Shown: positions 1 to 8,615 of the stretch, in pieces
How positions within the stretch are numbered: position 1 is the first letter of the stretch
How the letters are laid out: every line of letters starts with the position of its first letter
NCBI RefSeq assembly: GCF_003010955.1
Contig: NZ_PGGO01000007.1
Coordinates: 1-64,000, forward strand
Source: Phyllobacterium brassicacearum
Lineage (GTDB): Bacteria > Pseudomonadota > Alphaproteobacteria > Rhizobiales > Rhizobiaceae
DNA: 64,000 nt
Direction: 5' to 3'
Notes under the pieces: model-generated
The model's input: the letters and a program-made list of their open reading frames with translations, nothing else
Database searches by the model: none
What the model was told of the DNA's origin: nothing
Made by a program: the position numbers and the translations under genes

Positions 1-1
1 G

Positions 2-805
2 ACCGATTACGGCGCCATGCAAGGCAAGGACGCCGTCAGGGATATCCATGCCGACTGGTCGGACGATGAAATCATCTACGCGGGTCAGCACCAGGTCCGC
101 AAGGCGCCGCCGTCGGTGAACATGGTGTTGTCCATGCCACCCGGCGTCGACCGGGACGCCTTCCGCCATGCGGTGCGCGATTTCGTCGACGCCGAACTGC
201 GGCCGCGTGTCGATGTCATGGTGGCGTTTCACGACGACACGGAACACCCGCACGCGCATGTGACCGTGCGCGGTCGTCAGCACGACGGCAAGACCTTCAA
301 TCCGGGACCGCCGGTGCTTGCGCGCTATCGGGAGCAGTTTGCCGGCGCCTTGCGCCATCGCGGCATCGAGGCGGAAGCAACGCCGCGGTGTGCGCGCGGG
401 CATACCATGAAGTCCGAGCGGTCGCATGTGCGCCATATGCGCGCCAGAGGACTGATGCCCCGCACCGAGAGTGCAGCCATCCTGGATGCGTTCCGGGATC
501 TCGAGCGCGCGAGGAACGGCGCCTCACATCCCGAAGACGAGGGGAAACCGCGCCCATGGGTCAAGGCGGTGCGGGAGCGCCATGCGGGCGTCAAGGCGGT
601 GTATACCGCCGCCGCGCGTGAACTGGCTGCAAGCGCAAACCCCTCCGATCGACAGCTTGCCCAACAGGTCGAGCAGTTCGTTCAATCGATGCCGGCGCCC
701 ATGTTCGCTCACGATCTCTACAAGCAGGCGCTTGAGCGACAACTTGCACAAAGAGCAAAGCCAGCACCAACGGCCGTGAAGCAGCGGGATGGACCGGAGC
801 GGTGA
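2..805 (+). CDS. Relaxase/mobilization nuclease, C-terminal part (5' end outside window)
   Basis: The reading frame is open to the left edge, so the annotated ATG at 17 is probably internal and the gene is partial. The protein carries the HPHAHV histidine signature (HxH metal-binding motif III of MOB relaxases, near residue 78 counted from position 17), followed by a basic stretch (REQFAGALRHRGIEAEATPR) typical of rhizobial VirD2/MobA-like relaxases. Such enzymes nick oriT and pilot single-stranded DNA in conjugation. The catalytic Tyr, expected near the N-terminus, lies outside the window. No other transfer gene or oriT is visible here, so this may be the edge of a mobile element or a relic. 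Confidence 0.75.
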   Translation, partial: TDYGAMQGKDAVRDIHADWSDDEIIYAGQHQVRKAPPSVNMVLSMPPGVDRDAFRHAVRDFVDAELRPRVDVMVAFHDDTEHPHAHVTVRGRQHDGKTFNPGPPVLARYREQFAGALRHRGIEAEATPRCARGHTMKSERSHVRHMRARGLMPRTESAAILDAFRDLERARNGASHPEDEGKPRPWVKAVRERHAGVKAVYTAAARELAASANPSDRQLAQQVEQFVQSMPAPMFAHDLYKQALERQLAQRAKPAPTAVKQRDGPER

Positions 806-1235
806 CCGAACGTGGCTATGCAGATGCTCTAAGTGCTGGAATCGTGCCCAGTCCTTTATCGTGCAATTTCAATCGACGCCCGGCCAGGTGAATTTCTCAT
901 GGATATGGACGCTCCTCCAGGCGCCTCCCCTCATCGACCAGGCCGCCGAATGAAGGACGGTTGATAGAGCAGGGGCCCGATGGCTCCTGCGCATGATGGC
1001 TACGGGAATGGAGATGTCAGAATGAATGGGCGTCGAGAACAATGATTGGATCGACTTCGGCTGCCTGGTCCTGCCGATGATTTTGTCTGGCTGCCGTCCA
1101 ATTTTAGCTCGGGCCATCGCATTTGCCGGCACGAGTCGGAGGGGATTGCTGCAAGCGTTCATTGTTCCGTTTTGTTCGAAAACGAATCTCGTGCGCACGC
1201 ACGCCGCCCCGTTGCCTCGCGCATCCTGGACTGGA
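806..1235. other. 430-bp gap between relaxase and dehydratase, nothing recognised
   Basis: Short open frames exist on both strands (for example 869-1198 minus and 1046-1264 plus), but none has a good ribosome binding site or a recognisable motif. No terminator with a T-tract is evident. It may hold degraded sequence, given the mobile-element gene to its left. Confidence 0.4.
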
Positions 1236-2189
1236 TTATCGTGCTAGAGGCTCGTCGAACGTAACAGCCGTTGTATTTGCACCGCAAATCAGCACTGCGA
1301 CGCGCTCGTCCGACCCGGGAACATATTTGCCGGACAAGAGGGCAGCGAAAGCCGCGGCGCCGCCAGGTTCGGTCACGATACGCACCTTGTCCCACAGTGC
1401 ACGCTGTGCCGCGCGGATATCGTCATCGGAGACGAGCATCGAACGGGCAATAAATGCTTCGGCAATCGGAAACATCAGTTTGCCGACACGCCTTGGCGCC
1501 AGTGAATCGGCGGCAATGCCTTCAGCCGGAGCGTCGACTGGTTCTCCAGCTGCAAGTGCGCGATGCAAGGTCGGCGAGCCCTCCGGTTCGACGGCGACGA
1601 CTTTTACTCTGCCGCTGAACCATGCGGCGATGCCGCCGATCAGGCCGCCGCCACCCACCGCCACCAGCAGTGTCGTGATCTCCGGAAGATCCGCTTCGAT
1701 TTCAGCGCCCAACGTTCCCTGGCCGAGCAGGGTTTCTGGCTGGTCAAAGGCGTGTATGGCAAGGGCGCCGCTCTCGATGGCGAAGCTCTCGCTTGCTGCC
1801 AGTGCATCGGCATACCGTTCGCCGCCAACAACCAGTTTGGCGCCATAGCCGCGGATGCGCTCGGCTTTGGCGGGAGACGTGACGCTTGGCACGTAGATTG
1901 TTGCCGGCACGCCCAGCCGCATCGCGGCATAGGCGACCGCGGCGCCATGATTGCCACCGGAGGCCGCGACCACACCGGCTGCCGGCACGGTCCGGGTCAA
2001 AAGATTGGTGAAAGCACCGCGCGCCTTGAACGAGCCTGAATGCTGTAGGTATTCCAGCTTGAGGTCGACGGCTCTTTGCGCAAGGCCAAAATCGCTCATA
2101 TCAACACGCATGACGGGCGTGTGGCGTATGTGCGGCCGAATCAACCGCTCGATCCCGGCGATTCGTTCAGGCGTGATCTCGAGGGGCAT
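1236..2189 (-). CDS. PLP-dependent threonine/serine dehydratase family protein
   Basis: A 317-residue fold-type II PLP enzyme that deaminates a hydroxy amino acid (threonine or serine) to a 2-oxo acid plus ammonia. Visible motifs are SFKARGA, whose Lys (about residue 53) forms the PLP Schiff base, the phosphate loop SGGNHG (about residue 78) and the glycine-rich VGGGGLIGG (about residue 176). There is no C-terminal ACT domain, so it is of the short catabolic or racemase-like type rather than biosynthetic IlvA. It is divergent from the SorC-type regulator gene. The exact substrate (threonine, serine, threo-3-hydroxyaspartate) cannot be told from sequence. Confidence 0.85.
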   Translation of the reverse strand: MPLEITPERIAGIERLIRPHIRHTPVMRVDMSDFGLAQRAVDLKLEYLQHSGSFKARGAFTNLLTRTVPAAGVVAASGGNHGAAVAYAAMRLGVPATIYVPSVTSPAKAERIRGYGAKLVVGGERYADALAASESFAIESGALAIHAFDQPETLLGQGTLGAEIEADLPEITTLLVAVGGGGLIGGIAAWFSGRVKVVAVEPEGSPTLHRALAAGEPVDAPAEGIAADSLAPRRVGKLMFPIAEAFIARSMLVSDDDIRAAQRALWDKVRIVTEPGGAAAFAALLSGKYVPGSDERVAVLICGANTTAVTFDEPLAR

Positions 2190-2290
2190 GGAGGACTCAT
2201 ATGTTGAGGAGAAGAGATAAGCGAGCTTAGTTCCTCTGTCCCGTCAAAGGCAAGTACGGATCACCCATCCCGTCAATATGAAAGGGTGCG

Positions 2291-2327
2291 TTGACAGCAG
2301 AATGACTTCTGCTTATGTTGCAACATA
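2291..2327 (+). promoter_or_regulatory. Promoter with two palindromes upstream of the SorC/DeoR-type regulator
   Basis: A TTGACA -35 (2291-2296) and a TATGTT -10 (2314-2319) are spaced by 17 bases. The spacer region holds a perfect inverted repeat AGCAGAA-tgac-TTCTGCT (2296-2313), and the -10 sits inside a perfect 14-base palindrome TATGTTG/CAACATA (2314-2327). Both are good candidates for autoregulation by the downstream regulator. That assignment is inferred from position. Confidence 0.55.
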
Positions 2328-2417
2328 TGAGCAAGAAATGCACTTTTGTTGTTTTGCTGAAACTGTAACGAGATCACTGACGCCGGTGGTCACACGGCAG
2401 GTTACGAGAGCTGAACA

Positions 2418-3413
2418 TTGAACGATCCACGCCTCAATCCTTCTGTCCGCCTTCCATCCAATGAGCAGCGCGAGCATCTCATGGTACGGGTGGCCAAGCT
2501 CTATTATGACCTTGAGCGGACCCAGAACGAGGTTGCGACGGAACTCGGATTGACCCGCTGGCAGGTGGGCCGGCTCCTCACCGAGGCCAGGGAACTCGGT
2601 ATCGTCCGCATCGAAATCACCCCGAGGGCCTACCGCAGGACCGAACTGGAAGTCCGGCTGCAGCAGGAGTTCGGCCTGAAGGACGCAATTGTTGTTCCTT
2701 CCGGCGGCACGACGGACCCGGCCTTGCTGACGGAAAGCGTCGCGCAGGCGGCCGCCAAATATCTTGCCGGGCTCAACCCCAAGCCGGATCTGGTCGGCGT
2801 GTCCTGGGGCCGCACCATGTCTGCGGTCGCACGGTTCCTGCCGGGCAACTGGAACCCGGGCGTGCATGTCGTTCTCGTCAACGGCTCCACCAATCTCCGC
2901 TCGACGGCAACCCAAACGAGCGCTGTAGCTGAAGAATTTGCCAAGGCCGGCAATGGCGTTGCAACGCTCCTTCCGGTTCCGGCAATCGTTGGCAAGAAGA
3001 GCACCCGCGACGTGTTGGAGGAAGACCCGATCATCGAACGTGTACTGACACTGGCCAAGCAGGCCGAGGTGGTCTGTTTCGGCATGGGCGGCATCACGCA
3101 CGAGTCCGTGCTGCTTACCTCCGGCTATCTTGATGAGGCCGATATCGACAGGCTGAAGGACGCCGGTGCCGTGGGTGACATCCTTGGCCGTTTCATTGAC
3201 CGCGACGGCAGAATTGTCGATACGGCCATCGACGAGCGGACCGTTGGCCTTCGTCTCGAGTTCCTCAAGACAAAACAGTGGTCGATCGGCGTCGTTGCAG
3301 GCGCAGAAAAATTGCAGATCGCCGTGTCCGCCCTCAGGGCCGGCTATGTGTCCGTCGTCGTTACCGATGAAGCGACTGCCCGTTACTCGCTGGGGATAGA
3401 AGATGGTCAATGA
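2418..3413 (+). CDS. SorC/DeoR-type sugar-binding transcriptional regulator
   Basis: 331 residues if the TTG at 2418 is used. An in-frame ATG at 2481 would start just before the HTH, but the family usually has about 20 residues ahead of it. The N-terminal HTH is seen at VRVAKLYYDLERTQNEVATELGLTR, followed by a C-terminal sugar-phosphate-binding SorC domain of normal length. It precedes deoC and an aldehyde dehydrogenase, so a deoxyribose-phosphate or related effector and control of the deo operon are likely. Between it and deoC only a fragment of a sugar ABC permease remains. Autoregulation is suggested by the palindromes at its promoter. Confidence 0.8.
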   Translation: MNDPRLNPSVRLPSNEQREHLMVRVAKLYYDLERTQNEVATELGLTRWQVGRLLTEARELGIVRIEITPRAYRRTELEVRLQQEFGLKDAIVVPSGGTTDPALLTESVAQAAAKYLAGLNPKPDLVGVSWGRTMSAVARFLPGNWNPGVHVVLVNGSTNLRSTATQTSAVAEEFAKAGNGVATLLPVPAIVGKKSTRDVLEEDPIIERVLTLAKQAEVVCFGMGGITHESVLLTSGYLDEADIDRLKDAGAVGDILGRFIDRDGRIVDTAIDERTVGLRLEFLKTKQWSIGVVAGAEKLQIAVSALRAGYVSVVVTDEATARYSLGIEDGQ

Positions 3414-3454
3414 TATCCGGACCGTCCAGCGATCTTGGATTTTCGGGATCACCA

Positions 3455-3589
3455 GGAACCTGATCTCGCGCAATTATATTCAAACTTCTCGGGTTGGGCT
3501 CCTTCTACCAGATGACTGTAACCGGTATCATCATCGTTGCAGCCATCCTGCTCAATCGCTTTACAGATCATAGGAAGGGTCGGGGATGA
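3455..3589 (+). pseudogene. Remnant of a ribose-type ABC transporter permease (C-terminus only)
   Basis: From 3482 one frame reads KLLGLGSFYQMTVTGIIIVA and continues AILLNRF to a stop at 3587-3589. This matches the ending expected of RbsC-type permeases (LGVS.FYQ..V.G.II..AVLLD). The frame is closed upstream by TGA at 3461-3463, while a different frame just upstream (about 3450-3466) reads GITRNLI, similar to the segment that normally precedes it, which suggests decay by indels. Its stop overlaps the deoC start (ATGA). The rest of the transporter (binding protein, ATPase, most of the permease) is missing, which implies a deletion inside the operon. Confidence 0.65.
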
Positions 3590-4590
3590 ACACGCAACAC
3601 GCAAGGGTTCCAGACGGAACGGAAATCAAGTTGGCACATTCCCGCGGGCGCAATGCCGGCACGAAGCTCAAGCCGGATTGGTTCGAGGACATAGCGGTCA
3701 ATCGTTCGGCGACTGAACGCCGTGCTGCGACACTGACGACGCGCCGGACGGTGAAGAAGGAATATCAGGCGGCGTGGCTGGTCAAGGCAATCACCTGCAT
3801 CGACCTGACCACACTTGCTGGCGACGATACGGCAGGCCGTGTCCGCCGTCTTTGCGCCAAGGCTCGCCGCCCCATACGCGACGATATCCTCGAAGCGCTC
3901 GGACTGGCAGGTGAAAACATCACAACCGGTGCCGTGTGCGTTTATCCAACGATGGTGCCGCACGCAGTGAAAGCACTACATGGCTCGGGAATCCCCGTTG
4001 CCTCGGTGGCGACCGGATTTCCGGCAGGCCTGACGCCGTTGCCGCAGAGGCTTGCGGAGATTCATTATGCTGTAGGCGAGGGCGCCGCGGAGATTGACAT
4101 CGTCATCACACGTGAGCACGTCCTGACGCAGAACTGGCAGGCACTCTATGACGAGATCGTGCAGATGCGGCAGGCCTGCGGAGATGCCCACCTCAAGGCC
4201 ATTCTCGCAACGGGCGATCTTAACACGCTCCGCAATGTCTATCGTGCTTCGATGGTAGCAATGCAGGCCGGTGCCGATTTCATCAAGACATCGACCGGCA
4301 AGGAGGAAGTCAATGCGACGCTCGCCGTCAGCCTGATCATGCTGCGTGCACTGCGGGATTACGGGGAATTGTCGGGCCAAACGGTCGGTTTCAAGCCGGC
4401 CGGCGGCATGAAGACCGCCAAGGATGCTATGAACTGGCTGATCCTGATGAAGGAAGAGCTTGGGCTGCCGTGGCTGCAGCCGGATCTGTTCCGTCTCGGC
4501 GCCAGTTCGATGCTCGCCGACATAGAACGGCAGCTGGAACATTATGTGACGGGCCGCTACGCCGCTTCTTCGCGCCACGCCCTCGCTTAA
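3586..4590 (+). CDS. deoC: Deoxyribose-phosphate aldolase
   Basis: A class I aldolase that cleaves 2-deoxy-D-ribose 5-phosphate to glyceraldehyde 3-phosphate and acetaldehyde in the cytosol. It has the DeoC barrel motifs VCVYPTMV, ATGFPAG, EIDIVI, LKAILATG, the Schiff-base Lys motif FIKTSTGK (about residue 237) and the phosphate-binding VGFKPAGGMK. At 334 residues it belongs to the longer DeoC group; the first 70 or so residues are an extension. The start overlaps the stop of the permease remnant, and the aldehyde dehydrogenase that can consume its acetaldehyde follows after 11 bases. Confidence 0.95.
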   Translation: MNTQHARVPDGTEIKLAHSRGRNAGTKLKPDWFEDIAVNRSATERRAATLTTRRTVKKEYQAAWLVKAITCIDLTTLAGDDTAGRVRRLCAKARRPIRDDILEALGLAGENITTGAVCVYPTMVPHAVKALHGSGIPVASVATGFPAGLTPLPQRLAEIHYAVGEGAAEIDIVITREHVLTQNWQALYDEIVQMRQACGDAHLKAILATGDLNTLRNVYRASMVAMQAGADFIKTSTGKEEVNATLAVSLIMLRALRDYGELSGQTVGFKPAGGMKTAKDAMNWLILMKEELGLPWLQPDLFRLGASSMLADIERQLEHYVTGRYAASSRHALA

Positions 4591-4601
4591 GGAACAAAAT
4601 C

Positions 4602-7001
4602 ATGGGACAGATCAAGGACATCCTTCGCACCATGGAATATGGCCCCGCTCCGGAGAGCAACACCGACGTCAAGAACTGGCTTGAGATCAACTCCAAGGGG
4701 TTCGGCCATTTTATCAACGGCAAGTTCACGCGGGTTGAAGGCCGCAAGACGTTCGCCGTGATCAACCCGGCTAACGACGCAGCGCTGGCCAAGGTCGCGC
4801 ACGGCACAGCCGAGGACGTAGATGCGGCCGTAAAGGCCGCGCGCACCGCCTTCGGCAAGTGGTCCAAATTGTCGGGACACGAGCGCGCTAGATTTCTCTA
4901 TGCCATCGCGCGTCACATCCAGAAGCGGGAGCGCTTCTTCTCCGTCCTCGAAACCATGGACAATGGCAAACCCATCCGCGAGACACGTGATATCGATATC
5001 CCGCTCGTCGCCCGACATTTCTACCATCACGCCGGCTGGGCGGAGATGGTCGAGACCGAGTTTGAAGGCTTCTCCCCGGTCGGTGTCTGCGGACAGGTGA
5101 TCCCGTGGAATTTCCCGCTGCTGATGCTGGCGTGGAAGATTGCCCCTGCACTTGCAGCGGGCAATACGGTCGTGCTCAAGCCGGCAGAATTGACGCCGTT
5201 GACAGCGATCGCTTTTGCCGAGGTCTGCCATGAAATCGGGCTGCCCGCCGGCGTGGTCAATATCGTCCACGGTGATGGCGAGACTGGCGCACTGATCTGC
5301 GGCCATGACGACATCGACAAGGTCGCCTTTACCGGCTCGACCGAAGTCGGCCGCATCATCCGCGAGCAGATAGCCGGCTCGGAGAAGAAGCTGTCGCTGG
5401 AGCTCGGCGGCAAGTCACCGTTCATTGTCTTCGAAGATGCGGATATGGACGGGGCGGTGGAAGGCGTGGTCGATGCCATCTGGTTTAACCAGGGTGAAGT
5501 CTGCTGCGCCGGTTCGCGCATCCTCGTGCAGGAAGGCATCGCAGACCGGTTTTACAACAAACTACGCAAGCGTATGGAAACGTTGCGGGTCGGTGATCCG
5601 CTCGACAAGACCATGGATATCGGTGCGCTTGTCTCGGCAGGACAGTTAAAACGCGTTTCTGCGCTGGTCGAGCAAGGCAAGACCGACGGCGGCACTCTGT
5701 GGCAGGCGAAAGGAGAACTGCCGTCCAAGGGCAGCTACTTCGCACCCGGCTTCTTCACCGACGTGGAACCCGCATCGACGGTTTGCGAAGTCGAGATCTT
5801 CGGTCCTGTCGCCACTGCGACCACCTTCCGCACTCCGGACGAAGCGATCGCCCTTGCCAACAACACCAAATACGGGCTTGCCGCCTCGATCTGGTCAGAG
5901 AACATCAATCTCGCGCTCGACATGGCAGCGCGGGTCAAGGCCGGTGTCGTCTGGATCAACTCGACCAACCTGCTCGATGCAGGTGCCGGTTTTGGCGGAT
6001 ATCGCGAAAGTGGTTTTGGCCGTGAAGGCGGCCGCGAGGGTCTCTACGAATATCTGACGGCGGATTGGGAAAAGCGCCTGCCTCTGGCCAAGACCGAACC
6101 GGCGTTCAAGCCTTCGGCGGCACCGGATGGAGACGCGAAGCTTGCAGTCAGCGGCACAATCGACCGCACCGTCAAGAATTATGTCGGCGGCAAGCAGGCA
6201 CGCCCGGATGGGGGTTACAGCTATTCGGTCCTGGGCAAGGGCGGACAGGTCATCGGCCAGGCCGGGCTCGGCAACCGCAAGGACATTCGCAATGCCGTCG
6301 AGGCGGCGGCCAAAGCCGGCTCATGGGGCGGCGCAACGGCGCATAACCGCGCGCAGGTGCTTTACTATCTCGGCGAAAACCTGAGTGCCCGCCAGCCCGA
6401 GTTCGAAGCCCTGCTGGTGGAAAGCACCGGTGTTTCGGCGAAGGCCGCAGGGCAAGAGTTTGCAGTCGCGTTGCGCCGTATCTTCTATTACGCGGCCCAG
6501 GCCGACAAGTATGATGGCGCGGTCCACTCGACCAAATCGCGTCATGTGACCTTGGCCATGAACGAGCCATGGGGTGTCATGGGCATTCTCTGCCCCGACG
6601 AATTGCCGCTGCTGTCGTTCGTTTCGCTGGTACTGCCGGCGATTGCCATGGGCAACCGCGTGGTCGCCGTGCCCTCGACGCGCCATCCGTTGCTGGCTGC
6701 CAACCTCTACCAGGTGCTCGACACCTCGGATGTTCCGGGCGGCGTAGTGAATATTGTCACTGGTGAGCGCGACGTGCTGGCCAGGACGCTGGCCGATCAC
6801 GATGAGGTGGATGCGCTCTGGTATGTCGGCTCGAAAGAGGGCAGCGCCATGGTAGAGAAGGCCTCGTGCGGCAACCTCAAGGCGACCTGGGTCAGCAATG
6901 GCCGTCAGCGTGATTGGCTGGGCACCAGTCAGGGTCAGGGCAGGGACTATCTGCGACGGGCAGTGCAGGTAAAAAATATCTGGGTACCCTACGGCGAATA
7001 G
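4602..7001 (+). CDS. ALDH16-type aldehyde dehydrogenase with second, catalytically dead domain
   Basis: I place the start at ATG 4602, 11 bases after deoC; the longer frame from 4470 only overlaps deoC. The 799-residue protein has one complete NAD-dependent ALDH domain (residues 1-500) with ELGGK, the catalytic Cys in NQGEVCCAGS and a glycine-rich GSTEVG loop. A second ALDH-like unit follows (about 523-799) that resembles only the cofactor-binding part. It reads TWVSNG where ELGGK would be and has no catalytic Cys. This arrangement fits bacterial ALDH16. Its place after deoC suggests oxidation of the acetaldehyde released by DeoC; the substrate is inferred. Confidence 0.85.
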   Translation: MGQIKDILRTMEYGPAPESNTDVKNWLEINSKGFGHFINGKFTRVEGRKTFAVINPANDAALAKVAHGTAEDVDAAVKAARTAFGKWSKLSGHERARFLYAIARHIQKRERFFSVLETMDNGKPIRETRDIDIPLVARHFYHHAGWAEMVETEFEGFSPVGVCGQVIPWNFPLLMLAWKIAPALAAGNTVVLKPAELTPLTAIAFAEVCHEIGLPAGVVNIVHGDGETGALICGHDDIDKVAFTGSTEVGRIIREQIAGSEKKLSLELGGKSPFIVFEDADMDGAVEGVVDAIWFNQGEVCCAGSRILVQEGIADRFYNKLRKRMETLRVGDPLDKTMDIGALVSAGQLKRVSALVEQGKTDGGTLWQAKGELPSKGSYFAPGFFTDVEPASTVCEVEIFGPVATATTFRTPDEAIALANNTKYGLAASIWSENINLALDMAARVKAGVVWINSTNLLDAGAGFGGYRESGFGREGGREGLYEYLTADWEKRLPLAKTEPAFKPSAAPDGDAKLAVSGTIDRTVKNYVGGKQARPDGGYSYSVLGKGGQVIGQAGLGNRKDIRNAVEAAAKAGSWGGATAHNRAQVLYYLGENLSARQPEFEALLVESTGVSAKAAGQEFAVALRRIFYYAAQADKYDGAVHSTKSRHVTLAMNEPWGVMGILCPDELPLLSFVSLVLPAIAMGNRVVAVPSTRHPLLAANLYQVLDTSDVPGGVVNIVTGERDVLARTLADHDEVDALWYVGSKEGSAMVEKASCGNLKATWVSNGRQRDWLGTSQGQGRDYLRRAVQVKNIWVPYGE

Positions 7002-7010
7002 ACATTCGCT

Positions 7011-7044
7011 GCTCTATCGCCGTCAGTTTCGGCGGCGATAGAGC
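7011..7044. terminator. Hairpin between convergent ALDH and ABC permease genes
   Basis: A perfect 12-base stem GCTCTATCGCCG / CGGCGATAGAGC (7011-7022 and 7033-7044) surrounds a 10-base loop, at the meeting point of two convergent genes. The right arm lies in the last codons of the permease gene. No T-run follows on either side, so intrinsic termination is uncertain. Confidence 0.5.
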
Positions 7045-7832
7045 CAGAGTGTGAGCGGCGCCAGCAAGATTGTCAGCAGGGCAGGGGTCAGCAACGCCAG
7101 TCCCAGTTGCCTCATCGTGACAGTTCCATCCATGAGACCGCGCATGGCAGTCGTCATCAGCGACACCGGGTTGACGTCGACGAAGAGGCGCAGCCAGCCC
7201 GGCATCGTCGCGGGATCAACCATGATATTGGACGCGAAGACCAGCGGCATGATACCGGTGAAGGCCATGGTCATGACAGTGTTCGGCGTGCGCATGATCA
7301 GTCCGAGCACAAGGAAGATCCAGCCAAACCCGAAGCCGATCAGCACGAGCAGGGTCAACGCGGCAATGACCCCGGCGATGCCCGCTTCCGGCCGGTAGCC
7401 GAGCAGGATGCCGATGAAAAGAATGATCAGCGACGCAATGAGATGGCGTAGGATATCGCCGACCATCAGCCCTGCGAATGGCGAGAGCGACCAGATCGGC
7501 AGCGAGCGGAAACGGTCGAACAATCCCTTGCCGAGATCGGTGCTGAGACCCATGCCGGAATAGAGCGAATTGAACACAACGGTCTGCACCAGAATGCCTG
7601 GCAGGAAAAATTGCAGATAGGTATCGGTCGATCCCGACAGGGCGCCGCCGAACACAAAGGTGAACAGCAGCGTGAACATGATCGGGGTCATGACCAGGTC
7701 GAAGAGCTGTTCTGGGATGTGTTTGAATTTCAGCACCGCCCGCCAGCCGAACACAAGCGCATTCGACAGTGCCGACGGCTGTGCAGGACGCTCCGCATAA
7801 ATGAGAGAGGAAACACTTTTCTGTTCGTCCAT
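7023..7832 (-). CDS. ABC-2 type (DrrB-like) exporter permease
   Basis: A 269-residue integral membrane protein with about six hydrophobic segments and the ABC-2 architecture of daunorubicin-resistance DrrB proteins: a cytoplasmic N-terminus, the segment FFLPGILVQTVVFNSLYSG and a C-terminal NPVSLMTTAMRGLM. It would form the channel of a drug or lipid exporter. Its ATG overlaps the stop of the upstream ATPase frame (TGATG), so the two were translationally coupled. The partner ATPase is now broken, so this permease may have no function. Confidence 0.85.
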   Translation of the reverse strand: MDEQKSVSSLIYAERPAQPSALSNALVFGWRAVLKFKHIPEQLFDLVMTPIMFTLLFTFVFGGALSGSTDTYLQFFLPGILVQTVVFNSLYSGMGLSTDLGKGLFDRFRSLPIWSLSPFAGLMVGDILRHLIASLIILFIGILLGYRPEAGIAGVIAALTLLVLIGFGFGWIFLVLGLIMRTPNTVMTMAFTGIMPLVFASNIMVDPATMPGWLRLFVDVNPVSLMTTAMRGLMDGTVTMRQLGLALLTPALLTILLAPLTLWLYRRRN

Positions 7833-8374
7833 CAGCTCTCTCCCGTCGAAGGCTGGTTTTCGGTGATCTGTCCCGTGAGGGCGAAGAACACTTCATCGAG
7901 GCTCGGAGCGCCATCGAAAAATCCGAGAGCTCGATATTGGCATCGATCAGGGCGGCCAATGCGCGATTGGCCTTTTGCGGCGTCTCGACCATGATCGACA
8001 AGGCCGTGCCTTCCGAGCTGCGTTGAACCTTGCTGCCGATCGCCGTCTCGAGCAGGCGTTCCGCCTCGCCAAGGCGATCGGCTTCGACAAGATTTAGGTG
8101 CAGGAACCCGGATCCTGTCGCTGCTTTCAGCTCACGGCTGGTGCCCTCGGCAATCTTCTTCCCGCGATCGATCACCGCGATACGGGCGGCCAGCTGGTCG
8201 GCTTCCTCCAAATATTGCGTCGTCAGGAGAATTGTCACACCCGCATCGGCGAGCGAGCGGATCATCCGCCAAACACTCTTGCGGGCCTTGGGGTCGAGCC
8301 CCGTCGTCGGCTCATCGAGAAACAGCACGCCTGGTGTGACGACGAGAGACGCCGCTATATCGAGCCTGCGGCGC
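7832..8374 (-). pseudogene. DrrA-like ABC ATPase, 5'-truncated and frameshifted
   Basis: Homology to drug-exporter ATPases starts abruptly at RRRLDIAASLV (about 8374), just after where the signature motif should be. Walker A, the Q-loop and most of the signature are absent. Walker B (VLFLDEPTTGLDP) and the switch region are intact. Near 7917-7921 an A5 run (T5 on the coding strand) appears one base short: the C-terminal APSLDEVFFALTGQITEN is in a different frame and runs to the TGA at 7832-7834 that overlaps the permease start. Two independent lesions argue for a true pseudogene, although the shift alone could be a sequencing error. Confidence 0.8.
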
Positions 8375-8615
8375 TTGCCGCAGCACCTGCATCTTTCCGC
8401 GAAGTGTCATGCATGATCGCAATCCTTCTCCATTTGCAAATTCGTCAACTTGAAACGGCGGCAATTGGTTGCGGCGTGAGGGCGCGCCACTGATAGCAAC
8501 GCTATGACGGCATGTCAAAATGACGCCTTCCCGCCATAGTTCCTACGTGAATCGATTATATCTCCGCCGGTCAGATGGATATAAGGTCAATGATAGGCGC
8601 GTTAGGGCCAGGACA

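Noticed and set aside
1026-1264. Short plus-strand frames after the relaxase as possible gene remnants
   Set aside because: No motif or family resemblance could be made out in any frame.
2313-3473. 386-residue open frame on the minus strand
   Set aside because: Antisense to the SorC-type regulator, without a family match or ribosome binding site.
4470-4601. N-terminal extension of the aldehyde dehydrogenase frame into deoC
   Set aside because: The extra residues match no ALDH and deoC occupies the other frame; ATG 4602 is the natural start.
7216-8328. A single 370-residue frame covering ATPase and part of the permease region
   Set aside because: The frame runs out of the true ATPase sequence at the homopolymer shift; the rest is an off-frame reading of the permease gene, not a fusion protein.
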